The notes under the pieces are model-generated. The model searched no databases, was not told the origin of the DNA, and worked only from the letters and a program-made list of their open reading frames with translations. A stretch of 64,000 bases of DNA, from contig JAGTTD010000001.1 in NCBI GenBank assembly GCA_018398585.1, positions 12,030,501-12,094,500 of the forward strand. The letters are read 5' to 3'. Both the position numbers and the translations under genes were made by a program. How positions within the stretch are numbered: the first letter of the stretch is position 1; every line of letters starts with the position of its first letter. The DNA is from Simmondsia chinensis (Eukaryota > Streptophyta > Magnoliopsida > Caryophyllales > Simmondsiaceae). Of this stretch, positions 1-11,118 are shown one piece after another.

Positions 1-1322
1 TTCGTAATTTTAAATCTATAGATCTAAATTCATAATATAAATCTACATATCTAAATTCTTAATTTAGATCGGCCTTTTACCCTAATACATTCATAACGAC
101 ACATAAACTTAAATAGGCATAATAACAAATATTTTAAATAAATAGAAAAGCAAAAACTAAAAGAAGGAAAGAAAACATACCTGGATTTGATCCAAATAAA
201 GAAAACTAGAAAATAATAATCTTCAAAAGCGAGATCCTGCGATCTTCTACGCAATGACCTTGAGCTGCCTGGAGGGTGGGTTCCGAAAAATATTAAACTG
301 AGGAAAGAAAAATTTCAACGGAAATTTTTCTCTCCAATTAGATCTCCAAAACAATTCCAGAAACCCAAAAATATTTCTTTCAAATTGAATACCAAATCTC
401 GGAATAGGTACCTCTATTTATAGTAGGTTACCGGAGCGAAAACAAGCTAAAACGTGCAAAAATTAAAGAAAACGCAGCGTTTTATTCAAAAATTAGTTTA
501 AATGATGCGTTTTGTAACGGGTAAAAATCGCATGTTATTTTAATTTTTAAATTGCGCGCCACGTGTCGCACCTCTATTCGTCCGCTCGTGCATACGTGGA
601 TACACAGTGTCGTGTGCTGGTTTGTCAGATTTGGAGCACACGGATTGTGACCTTATTGCACTCGATTTTGAAAATTTTTTTTTCCTTGTTTCCCACTTGT
701 AAAAATTAATCTTATGAATTTTAAATTTTCCAAAATTATTTTATTTTATAATTTTTAAGTTTTATTCCTCTCGTGAATAATGTTTGATAAAATTAATTTA
801 TCCATCTTAGAGATAAATAATTCATCTCATGAATTCTTTAATATTTTTTCAATGGCAATAAATACAGAGGTTTAGGTAGGGACCTCAGGGACCATTTAAA
901 TTTAGCTCCAAATGGGTTAAATTAATCATCTTATGAAATAATTTAATTACCATTTAATGAAACTTAATTCCACTAAATAAAACTAACTGCACTCTAGACT
1001 TGAACCATTTAATCGATTTCTCCCTAATAGAGTGTATTAATGACAACAATCCCTCCACTAGATGTCAATGACAAAAGATAAATATAACTACTACCATTAT
1101 TCTTCTCACAGCTTCTCCATTAGTTATCGACTCGCCCTTCACTGAATAATCCATTTATGCTTGAACATATTCATAGCATAAATCGTAAATGTCAAACATT
1201 TGTATACTTTGGCCAAAGTTTTCGAACTTCTTAAATATTTGCAAATCAACTAAGGGGACATCTGTATCCCATAAGAGACTGTAGATTCCTTATTAAATAC
1301 TTGATCCTTATCACACTTCACG
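1..1322 (-). mobile_element. Copia element A, partial 3' LTR
   Basis: This stretch is colinear with 11391-12752, the 5' LTR of copia element B: for example the shared passages around 60-130 and 1190-1320 match 11440-11510 and 12610-12750 with scattered substitutions. It runs off the left window edge, so roughly the first 270 bases expected from the other LTR are outside. Homology stops at about 1322, well short of the LTR end seen in copy B, and gives way to pol-related sequence, so an internal deletion joins LTR to pol. No gene is present. The call rests on the LTR comparison within the window. Confidence 0.75.
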
Positions 1323-1429
1323 CTGGTACCTATTTTATTATAAACTTTATATTCATCCTTTTCTATGTATGAACTAAAGGTCTAGTGAAGTCAAGGTCTT
1401 AGTAAAATCAACTACTTATCTGAACCTAC

Positions 1430-2137
1430 ATGCCCCTCATTACAGCTTCTGAAGCTACTATGTATTTAGCCTCTATGGTGAAGTCAGTAATGCAATACTG
1501 TTTGATATTCCTCTCACTAATGGCTCCTACTCCAAGTGTAAAGACATTCTCATACGTCGTACGTCCAGCATCTCTATCTGACTGGAAGTCTGAATCCGTA
1601 TAGCCAACGGAACTAGCTCACCAAATCTTCATAGTTGATAACACCTCTACATCATTCCTAATGAGTAGTATATTGTCGACGTACAATACTAAGAAAGTCA
1701 CTACTTTCTCTTGACGTTGTTTGTACTCGAATGTTGGGTCAACTACTTGCTCAAAACCATAAGACTTAATCGCTTCATTGGATCTAATATTCGATGATGG
1801 ACTTCATTAGTTTGCACACCATATGCTCCTGATTTTTTCCAATGAAACTGTTTGTTTGCATCATATAGATGTCTTCTTCAAGACGACCATTCAAAAAGGG
1901 GCGTTTTGACTACCATCTTCCAAATCTCATGATGAGCTGCAATCGATGGGAGTATCCTTATGGATTTTAGCATGACTACTGGTGAGAAGATCTCATCATA
2001 ATGAATTCCTTCCTTTTAGGGTAAAACCTTTAGCAACTAGTCTTGCCTTGAAGGTCTTCTACCTTCTAGTCCACTCCTCTTTTTCTCTTGTAGGCCCATT
2101 TACAACAAATGGGCTTAATACCAACAGGCGCCTCTAT
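1430..2137 (-). pseudogene. Copia element A reverse transcriptase/RNase H remnant
   Basis: Read on the minus strand, 1850-1630 gives a Ty1/copia RVT_2 segment including the catalytic-box version LYVDNILLI (canonical YVDD, one Asp replaced by Asn), and about 1625-1430 gives the RNase H part with GYTDSDFQSDRD and a degraded EAKYIVASEA box. The two lie side by side with a stop between them, so the usual several hundred bases between the RT box and RNase H have been deleted. Positions 1848-2137 also align with 7455-7745 of copia B, the fingers region of the same enzyme. It is a dead Tork-like copia fragment; clade assignment is tentative. Confidence 0.8.
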
Positions 2138-2519
2138 AAGATTACTCTTGGATCATAACCTAGGTTGAGATAGATTTGAGATTAAGATGAGATAAGAAAA
2201 GAGAGTTTAGATGAGAAAGAAGGTAAAGCTTGGTGAGAGAGCAAAGAGGATATCAAAGATATCAATTTCATTCATCAAAGTTATGAGATTACAATCTTGA
2301 GATTACATTTATATTCTACTTACTAGCTATGAGCTAATGCCTTGAATCAAGACAATCTAATCCTACTAATGCCTAAGCTAGCCGCCACAATGGACTAGCC
2401 TTAACTAACGACATAACCGACCTTAACTAGTTAGACCATCATGACATCAATCAACTAACATACATCACTTATTACATTCATACTCTAATTCATATGCCCC
2501 TACTATGAGAATCATAACA
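2138..2519 (-). repeat. 3' LTR of RRM element copy 1, truncated
   Basis: 382 bases aligning with 7071-7453 at high identity. It ends at AATCATAACA (2519) but lacks the TGTTATGATTC terminus found at 7061. Instead, copia A sequence abuts at AAGATT, six bases common to both sequences. Confidence 0.88.
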
Positions 2520-2533
2520 ATACTCCCCCCTTA
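2520..2533 (-). other. Polypurine tract of RRM element copy 1
   Basis: On the minus strand the sequence immediately before the 3' LTR is AAGGGGGGAGTAT, a standard plus-strand-priming purine tract. It follows a passage reading TTGAGAACAAGAATC, similar to the pre-PPT region of copy 2 at 41180-41210. Confidence 0.8.
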
Positions 2534-2599
2534 AGAGATTCTTGTTCTCAAGAATCTAAAAAGAGAGTTGAGACTTGAAGATCAAAGCTACCGTATGAG

Positions 2600-5400
2600 G
2601 AAGAATGTGCTGGATGAGAGAACATTCTTGTTGTCTTTTGCAGCTACGAAAGTCAGTGACACCATGCGCACATCCTAAGTACAATTTTCCAGAACTGAAG
2701 CTGCAGTGCACTGGAACTTGCTGAGAAGCTTGCTGTCACTGCTGAATACTTTTGTATGAAGTTATTTCTGCCCACAATGCTACCCGTGAAGGCTGTACAT
2801 TGCTCGGGAGGTCTTTCCAACTCAAACCAATTGGACAACGTAGCAAAATTCCCTTCCAGAAACCTCCAATTGTTACTAAAGCAACCCAACAACACCAGCT
2901 TGTTGTAGAAGCATTTATGAGACTAAGGAGAGTGCACCTGCCAGCCATTGACCTCAGTTCTCCTCCATGATGTGAAATATGTGAACTTCATTTTGCCAAA
3001 CCAATACACACCAGGCTCATCTCTTCCTGCAGTTTCTTCCCATGTCACCTTCTTAACTGCAGAATTAAGAAGTTTGGTAGTGCAGATTCCAAGCGAAATG
3101 TAGCTACAGCTGTCACAGACTCTAGCTCGTATAATGTTTAGAAAGAAGCTTCCTGTCGTCAACGGGTTCATAAGACCTCCACAATTGCACAAACCGTCGT
3201 TCCATTTAGCGACAGATATGCTGCTGACAGTGAAGGGAATGAGATTCTCCAAGAATTTTTAGCAGCCTCTATTAATTCTGTTGCTTGAATCTTGAGTGTA
3301 AACTTGTATGATCAGAAAATCTCAGCCTCTTCATCCCAAACTCTTGCATAGACCACATAAACTAAGATTTCATAAGCCATTGTTGAATTCCAAAGACATA
3401 ATGTCATTACTTGAATTCCTAACGCATTCCAATTGGCAATGCTCGCGCTGTAGCTCACGGTTTCCAACCTGTTCACAAGACTTTCTTGGATCCCATGCTC
3501 TTCCAGCCACCAAACTTGCCTCAATTGTACAAACTTTGCTTTTTTGTCAATGAGCTTAAGTATGAACATCAAATCAGGAACCCAATGGCATTTCAGAACA
3601 ACTAAGAACTTCTCCAGAACAAGTATGGTTCTTTCCTGTTCTTCACAGCTGCAGTAGAAGCTAATTTTAGCTAAAGCTATTCTTGATTTCTCATTGAGCT
3701 CTTCAACCCCAAGCATTTTGAGGACACAACCGATGGTGCATCTGATTCCTCCCTACAGAACAAACACAACAGTTCCCCAGATTCAAATTCAAACTCTGTC
3801 TCCAATCTGCAGCTGACCAGCTCGAGAGATCGTGGTTAAACTGCTCAATTTTAACATCTGAATTTGCCCTATTCCTCAGGTACCGCACCTCCACTTCAAA
3901 TTCAGGAGGCCTCACATTTGGTTGCACCATTGGAGTATGTTCTTTGCCTATAGCTTGATTATTACACAGCCTTAGTTTGGAGCTCAATACACTTGCCAAT
4001 TTGTTGTCCAGCACTGTCATTCCAAACCAAACACAGAAACTAGATTCCACCAAAACATCAGGGGGTCTTTCAACTTCGAACATAACCCAATGACCTTCAA
4101 TTCTACTGGATCTTGGCTAAACAGACTTAATTTTCAGCTCATTACCTAGCTTGTGAACTTCTAACACTTCAAAAACTTTTCCAGAAACGAAACTTGGCCT
4201 CTGCTGAACTAGGGAATAAACTTTGGCAGCTTGACTAAAACTTTTCTCCAACTCAACCCCATGTTTCATCCTCTTGTAATCATGATCTACCTCTCCTGGA
4301 TTAGGAGGGAGCTTGTTGTTAGAGTTTGCAACTTGATAAAGCTTCTCTTCACCCAAAGAACTTTACAAAGCGTCCAACAAAATACTACTTGCATACTTCT
4401 GGGCTTGAATTGGCGTAGTTGCAGGTCCAACATGGCTTTAAGGCATACTACGTTCTGCATCTGATGATGCCTTAGCAGCAACCTGTTGTTTCCCAATAGA
4501 ACTCGAGTTTTCTGCAGTGAAGATTCCATGAGTACCCCTCACATTTTGATTTTGCATATCAACTTGCCATAGAGAAGTGCTTAGCACATTTTGTGCTTTA
4601 TTCATTGATACCACATCAACAACTTGTGATAGTTCACCTTCATCCACAATTGTTGCTGCAGCTGTAGAATGAAGCTTCTGAAATTCAGTTAAACCTATAT
4701 GTTGCTTCAGTGGCTCCAATGTATAATCAGGAACACATTGTCTAGCTACTTCATCAACCTTATATTACAATGAATCATCAATCATTTGTACTAAAGTCTC
4801 TGCAGTATACTTCAAAATCACAACAGGAGCTTGAGTTTGCAACAACTCTTCTTGCACAATACATTTGTCTACCCCTACTTCATGATTCTCTATTTTCACT
4901 TCCGGATCCGTCCAATTATCAACTTCTCCTATGGCCTCTTCAACCAATTCAGGACTACTTTCCATTGCTTTGACATAATCATGCTCAAATCCTTCACCAT
5001 CAACACAAGATCCCATTTCCATCACTCTTGAAGGACGCACTTGTTGGCTCTTAGGAAACTGAGGTCCAACATCGGAGGACACCTTTTATTTTATGATTTG
5101 ATTTTGTATTTAAGCAAACTTCTCCTCAAACTGATGTATTCGCTTTTTAACTCGATCAGCCAATTCTTCCTCAAATTCTTGTGATTGCAAGGTATGCGGC
5201 TGTACCAAAACCTTGTCTTCCAAGGGCATAACCACCCTTCATCTTGCTCATTCTCTTGATTAAAATTCTCCATTATACTTGCATTAATGTCCTTACATAT
5301 CCCTTTCTCTTGAAGATTTGCTTCACCTTGGGGAAGTTGATTACCACACTATTCTTATAGGCCATCAAGCTTCAGTTTCCTTGGTTGGAAATACTGATCC
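2600..5400 (-). pseudogene. Decayed downstream ORF region of RRM element copy 1
   Basis: A chain of minus-strand ORF pieces (5273-5091, 5082-4765, 4719-4438, 4356-4117, 4083-3703, 3716-3312, 3252-2923, 2895-2653) matches the second half of copy 2. Corresponding landmarks are SLWQVDMQNQN (about 4570) with TPWQAGMQNQN (39300), DKKAKFVQLRQVWW (about 3530) with DKKRKLDHLRQVWW (40065), TLCLWNS (about 3400) with TLCPWNS (40200), and FELERPPE (about 2830) with FEFGRPPE (40780). A second FEVERPPD lies near 4075, so the motif is repeated inside the protein. No known enzymatic domain is recognisable. Frameshifts and stops make it non-functional. Confidence 0.65.
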
Positions 5401-5420
5401 AACCTCTGTTCCCTTTCCTC

Positions 5421-5933
5421 TCATAGAGAGTGAAACATTTCTTCAAACCTCTGTTCCCATTCATCAACACGAGGATGAGCAGCTACTTTTTCAACCTTCA
5501 CTATTGCCTCTTCATTTGGTGAGAATTGATTTTGCTTGTTCCAACTGTGCATCAGATTCTCACATTTATTTGAATCTTTCGTACTCTTAATTGTTTCCAT
5601 AAGAGCCGGCATCTTCATTTCTTGTCTAACGTCTTTACAAGGATTGAGATATTTGACTTTTATCACCTGAAAATAATCTTTGCAGTACCCTTTCTGAGAT
5701 AGTTTAAATTGAAGGTGTTTAAGTGCATTTTCAGCATAACTTCGAGATGTATAGACCACTCTTGCCTCCATCGTGAAGTAGGATCTTGAAACCTCCTTAA
5801 TATTCTCAAGGTAACCATAGGGACTGAATAATCGATGAAGAACATCATCGGTGAAGTGACGAAGAGTAGCGAAAACTTCTACTAAGAGTGTAGCATCTTC
5901 GTTGGAGACTTGGCCAAAAAATTGAGCATACAT
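5421..5933 (-). CDS. RRM-like ORF of LTR element copy 1 (170 aa)
   Basis: An uninterrupted 170-residue ORF. Residues about 13-75 look like an RNA-recognition motif: an LLVEVF first strand, a helix VLHRLFSPYGYLENI, and TMEARVVYTSRSYAENALKHL as the RNP1-side strand and second helix. This layout resembles the RRMs of polypyrimidine-tract-binding proteins more than a retroviral Gag. A conserved block after it, NPCKDVRQEMKMPAL, is identical in copy 2 (38470-38515). Copy 2's ORF runs on past the point where this one ends (about 5421), so the protein here is probably truncated. Function is unknown; packaging or translation of element RNA is inference. Confidence 0.65.
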   Translation of the reverse strand: MYAQFFGQVSNEDATLLVEVFATLRHFTDDVLHRLFSPYGYLENIKEVSRSYFTMEARVVYTSRSYAENALKHLQFKLSQKGYCKDYFQVIKVKYLNPCKDVRQEMKMPALMETIKSTKDSNKCENLMHSWNKQNQFSPNEEAIVKVEKVAAHPRVDEWEQRFEEMFHSL

Positions 5934-7039
5934 TTTGCACTTGTAAACTGCTAATCTGATGTATCACCGCTCCCAGGCACTAAAATGTTAAACAATTTGT
6001 AGCTGTGCAACTTCCAGTTCGAAGTCACAGAAGCACGGGATTTGATTTGAACCACCACAACAACTGATTGCTTACAGCAACCTACTCCTTAATATGAAAT
6101 AACCACCACTTGATTTCTGCTCAATAATCGCAACAGAGCTCAAACCCTAATTGTTGAACTCGCGAATCGAGGAGAACTCCAGCCAAAACCCTAACCGCAA
6201 TGAATACTTGAGTAATACAGGCTATGAATCTGAATTAACTCAAACTTAGCTACAATTATTGACTTTAACACACTTCTAACCACAATCGCCAAGAACAATG
6301 TCAGATTTCTATGATTTTTCTGAGTTCTTGTCAACTCCACTTCGAGCAAATAGAATCAGCTAAGTTCTTATACACTTCTATGCTTAACAACACAATTTCT
6401 CCAAAATTCAACAACATGAAGTGCATTCTGATCAAATATGACTTAGAAATTCAGAATCGGTTACCTTCACCTCAATTACATGAATTGCAAGCTTTACTAA
6501 GTTGATTCCTCTGATTTTGATCAAGAACAAGATTAATCCTACAACTCACTTCAGCCTTTTCCCGGCAGATTGGATGAATTCTGATCAAGAACGCACGATC
6601 CAGCAGCACAACCACCACAACTTGCTTCAACAGCTAGCTTGATTAATTCACTGGAATTATCTCACTGTAACCACTGCTATGTTGAATGTAATCAACAGAA
6701 ATCAATCACAGAACTTGGTTTCAATGTTTCTCAACCAAATTGAACTTGTCTGAAGCTAATCCTAAGCAATGTGTAGGATGTAAATGCAAATGACAGTACA
6801 CACAAGCTCTTCAAGTTAGAATTCAGAATTGAATTCTTGATCGCATAAAACCGAACTAAATCAGCACCAAAACTGTTTTGTTGAAGATTGATAGCAACAG
6901 TGGCCAAAGCTTGACACAAAACAACTCGATTTAGTTGAAATTGATTCAACTAAATCAATTACAAGCATCCAAAGTCTTTATGCAACACAATCAATCGGAT
7001 TTTGTAATTTTTCTTGATTTAGAGCTTGATTCGGAAGCA
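5934..7039 (-). other. Leader of RRM element copy 1
   Basis: About 1.1 kb between primer site and RRM ORF with no convincing coding sequence. It is rich in GAATTGATC-like repeats, as is the leader of copy 2 (37140-38200), and the two leaders are recognisably related around 6830-7040 and 37140-37280. Confidence 0.6.
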
Positions 7040-7060
7040 AATCAAGGTTTTGATACCAAT
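7040..7060 (-). other. Primer-binding site, RRM element copy 1
   Basis: Directly inside the 5' LTR the minus strand reads ATTGGTATCAAAACCTTGAT. TGGTATCA is the start of the initiator-tRNA-Met primer site; copy 2 has the fuller TGGTATCAGAGCC at 37127. Confidence 0.82.
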
Positions 7061-7453
7061 TGTTATGATTCAAGATTACTCTTGGATCGTAATCTAGGTT
7101 GAGATAGATTTGAGATTAAGATGAGATAAGAAAAAAGAGTTTAGATGAGATAGAAGGGAAAGTTAGATGAGAGAGTAGAGAGGATATCAAAAATATCAAT
7201 TTCATTCATCGAAGTTATGAGATTAAAATCTTTAGATTACATTTATATACTACTTACTAGCTATGAGCTAATGCCTTGAATCTAGACAATCTAATCCTAC
7301 TAATGCCTAAGCTAGCCGCCACAATGGACTAGCCTTGACTAACAACATAATCAACCTTAACTAGTTAGACCGTCATGACATCAATCAACCAACATACATC
7401 ACTTATTACATTCATACTCTAATTCATATGCCTCTACTATGAGAATCATAACA
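7061..7453 (-). repeat. 5' LTR of RRM element copy 1
   Basis: 393 bases bounded by TGTTATGATTC (7061) and GAATCATAACA (7453), a short terminal inverted repeat. It matches 2138-2519. Its R/U5-like half also matches the last ~180 bases of the 581-bp LTRs of copy 2, placing both in one family. Confidence 0.88.
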
Positions 7454-9290
7454 GTTTGGTTACGTCATACAAATGTCTTTTTCAAGATGACCATTCAAAA
7501 AGGGGCGTTTTGACTACAATTTGCCAAATCTCATGATGCGCTGCAATTGATAGGAGTATCCTTATGGACTTTAGCATGACTATTGGTGAGAAGGTCTCAT
7601 CATAATGAATTCCTTCTTTTTAGGTAAAACCTTTGGCAACCAGTCTTGCCTTGAAGGTCTTCTACCTTCCAGTCTACTCCTCTTTTTCTCTTGTAGACCC
7701 ATTTACAACAAATGGGCCTAATGCCAACAGGCGCCTCTATAAGATTCCAAACCTGATTAAAATACATAGATCCTCACTCAGATTACATTGTTAAGACCTA
7801 TTGGTCTGCATCCTTGTCTTTAGTTGCCTCATTGTAGCTGAGAGGATCAGATTCAATGTCACGGTTAACCATTGAGACTCCCACCATGAATCTGTCAGGT
7901 GCCTTGACAATCGTCCCAATACACCTAGGCTATCGTGTTCTTAGAACATTCTCAACCTCAACAGTAGGTGCATCTCATGCATCCATTGTATGCCGAGTTG
8001 TGTCTAGTTGTTCAGAATTTGTGTCATTTTCTTTTAACTCTGCTAACACTACTATGTTTTTATCTTTTGAAGTCTACTATAAAATCCTCATTTAAAAATT
8101 TTGCATACTTACAAAAACCCTTTTGATCAGAAAGACTGTAGAGAAGACCACCCTCGTTCCTTTGGGATAACCCCAAAAAGAGATTGGTAAGGTAGCATAA
8201 CTCATCATGGACATTACCAATCTAACGATGTCCTATTCCTTCTTTCCGCAACACTATAAAGCTGAGATCTTATCCCATTTACAATTAGAAAATCTAGAAA
8301 CTCACCCGAAAGATATTCACCACCTCGATCAAATCGAAGTGACTAAACCTGTTTACCGAATTGTTTTCAACTTCAGCTTTGTACTCTTTGAACTTTTTAC
8401 AAGAGTCTGACTAATGACTCATCAGGTAAACATATCTATACCTTAAGTAATCATTAGTAAATGTGATGAACTACTCATACCCACCTCAAGTCCAAAGCCT
8501 CTATTAGTCTATCTTTTACCAGTCTTTGGATCCTGTTCGAATTAGTGTGACCTAATCGTTGGTGCCATGTGTAGGCAATATCACTTTCAAGGTGTTTTCT
8601 TTTATGAGATCGAACAAGTGAGCTTGTGTTAGAATCTTTTAAACAAATATGAGAGTTTTGATCAATAAACAACATGAAGAAACCATTTATACATGTATAT
8701 TTTGCAAATTTATTTCTTGTATTAAAAGGTTCATAATCAAAATCAACTGAATAACAGTTATTCAGAAAATGAGATGCAGAAATCAAATTCCTGTACAAAA
8801 TAGCTACAAATAAACAATATTTTAAAATAAAAAAATTCTAGCACTAAGGACTAAGCTAACATCTTCTTGCACTTAAGACCACTACCCTAGTACTGTCCCT
8901 GACCATCAGGTACAACTCCCCATCGTGTAGCGTTTTGGTCAGCCTGAGCCCCTACAACATATTATAGATATGGTCAGTTGAACCTGAGTCCACACACTAG
9001 GAATCTGGCAGACTCTCGACTGTGCATGGCTCAACTAAGTGAGATATCAATATATTGTCACAAGATGGCTTAGTAGTCTTTATAAGAAGAGAAGCTAAGT
9101 ACTTAGTGCAGTTTTTCTTCCAGTGGCCAATTTTTCTCGCAAAAGAAACACTTTACTTTTGCCGATTTCTTTATGGAATTTGTTGCTATACTAGCAACTT
9201 CGCCCTTTCCTTTCTTTCCAGTAGGTCCCTTGTGAGTAATAACTAAGTCCAACTTGGCTTTTCTAGGCAAAGCAATTTGGTCCAATGAGT
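7454..9290 (-). pseudogene. Copia element B gag-pol remnants
   Basis: In minus-strand order: a gag zinc knuckle near 9150-9120 (KCFFCEK, then out of frame because of one extra A in a run at about 9135); a GAG-pre-integrase domain at 8798-8475 containing WHQRLGHTNSNRIQRL; an integrase C-terminal segment near 8190-8100 reading GYPKGTRVVFSTV; and the start of the reverse transcriptase at about 7860-7454 with ESDPLSYNEATKD and VYKRKRG. RT is cut where the RRM element begins. Most of the integrase core is missing. It is a dead Tork-like copia and the partner of the LTR at 11119-13331. Confidence 0.8.
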
Positions 9291-9916
9291 TTATTATGCA
9301 TTAGTAATCAAGTGAAGTTCACCAGTCGTATCCATTCCAAAATACTATAAATGCAAACATTCGTGTAACTGTCTAACAAGAGACATGTATAATGTAGTAA
9401 TATCTATTCTTTCAATTTAACATACACAATAAGTCAGATATCCACCAAACTGCACTATCATGCATAGAATGATGACCCAAACACACCAATCCTTACTCCT
9501 CGGCAGCGAGGTAGCACAAAGCTAGTTTGGGTGAGAACTATTCTTAATTAACATATTTTCTTGTAACTCTTAATAAACATGATTAACTCACTACTTTACC
9601 TTAGTCTCTAACATAACACAACAGAGCTCTCTGGGGAGGCTAATGCATCACACTAGTCAAGTGTAAACCATTACCTAAACCTCCATACAAATACACGTAA
9701 TACTCCACGGCAGCGTGGTCGCATCCTTTCTTTGCACTTTGGTTTATCCCAATAGAAGTCTAATCCTGTAATATGCAAACCGACATCCTCCGCAGGGAGG
9801 TCTATCGATCTACTATACTGCTAGAACGGTAATGGTGGCCCTGAGGTTACAATAATTGAAGCCCCGCTCCCACTTGATTTTTAAAACTAGTGGGTTTTAA
9901 TTAACTTGCACTTACA

Positions 9917-10530
9917 ACCTGGATCATCTCATAACCCCCTTTAGAATCTCATTCTAAAATTAACCAAATTAATTAATTAATTTATTCAAAATATTATCGT
10001 TTTACAACATCGATTATCTCATAATCTAACTTTAGAATCTCATTGTAAATTTATTCAATAAAATTCATTAATTAATTTTACTTTCAAAAAAGGTACCATA
10101 GATTATCTCATAAACTATTCTTTAGAATCCCATTCTAAACTTAAATAAATTAATATAAATTAATTTAAATTTATTATTTAAAATAACATCAAATTTTAGA
10201 TTATCTCATAATCTATTTTTAGAATCTAATTCTAAAATTAAATTAATAAATAAAATTAATTTTATTTAAGGTTAGTAGCGATATAGAGCTTAGACTATCT
10301 CATAGTTTATTTTAGAATCTTATTCTTAAATTAATTAGTGTAATTAATTTTTATTATTTAAAATAATATTGACTTAGACTATCTCATAATCTATTTTAGA
10401 ATCTTTATTCTAAAAATAGTTTAAAATTAGCTTTTATTTAAAATAACACTGATTCACAACTTAGATTATCTTATAATCTAATTTAGAATCTCATTTTAAA
10501 AAAAAATTAATTAATTTATATCTATTATGT
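9917..10530. repeat. Degenerate tandem array, seven ~84-97 bp units
   Basis: Units each begin GATTATCTCATAATCTA followed by TTTAGAATCTCATTCTAAA and an AT-rich spacer. Unit starts are near 9917, 10012, 10101, 10199, 10293, 10377 and 10464. The units differ by many substitutions, so the array is old. It sits inside the copia B leader. Confidence 0.85.
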
Positions 10531-10761
10531 AAACTATTATTGACGCCGACACGTTTCTAAAATTAAATAAATAAAATAAATTTTTTTGCTGATGTCATTA
10601 GAATTTGTTTTTAAAAAATAAAATATAAAATATTTAATTTCAAAATTAATTGAATCTAATCTCATTAGATCAATTTTATCTGATTTTGCAAATTTTAATC
10701 AAATATGTATAATCTCATTATAGAAAAATCATAATTACTAGTTTATAGATTGATAGATCTA

Positions 10762-10990
10762 AATTAACGATTAATTCATTAACGATTTAAATAATTTAAA
10801 TCGATACCATAAGTAATCTAATTAACTATTAATTCTTTAACGATTTAAACAATTTAAGTTGTTACTTTAAACAATTATCTGAATTAACTATTAATTCATT
10901 AACGATTTAAATAATTTAAATCGTTGTTTCAAACAATCATCCGAATTAAATACTAATTCATTATCGATTTAAACAATTTAAATTGAGCCA
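10762..10990. repeat. Tandem array, four ~60-bp units
   Basis: Four units starting near 10762, 10820, 10882 and 10944 share AATTAACTATTAATTCATT and CGATTTAAAYAATTTAAA. The array lies close to the copia B primer site. Confidence 0.82.
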
Positions 10991-11104
10991 TCAAATTAAA
11001 CTAACCTTCTTTTTTAAAAAATCTCTATTTTATTAAATCGTAAATCTATTTATTTTGATCCAATTATTCCTATTCATGTATATTATGAATGTAATCAAAG
11101 GCTG

Positions 11105-11118
11105 ACTTTGATACCAAT
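11105..11118 (-). other. Primer-binding site of copia B
   Basis: The minus strand next to the LTR reads TTGGTATCAAAGTCAGC, an initiator-tRNA-Met-type site with one change from TGGTATCAGAG. Confidence 0.78.

Larger units (their letters stand above)
2138..7453 (-). mobile_element. RRM-bearing non-autonomous LTR retrotransposon, copy 1
   Basis: The element is read on the minus strand: 5' LTR 7061-7453, primer site just below it, an RRM-like ORF, a long decayed ORF region, a purine tract at 2520-2533 and a 3' LTR at 2138-2519. LTR ends are TGTTATGATTC and GAATCATAACA. No protease, integrase or reverse transcriptase is visible, so it must depend on another element for movement. A related, more intact copy occupies 36544-41791. 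The low-coordinate end lacks the terminal 11 bases of the LTR and joins directly to copia A, so the insertion no longer has intact boundaries or a target duplication. Confidence 0.85.
9291..11104 (-). other. Leader region of copia B with tandem repeats
   Basis: The 1.8 kb between gag and the primer site is non-coding and AT-rich. It holds two tandem arrays (see separate entries) and three short GC-rich hairpin-like words (near 9498, 9706 and 9788) of the form CTCCG-CAG-CGAGG. No ORF of interest is present. Confidence 0.6.
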
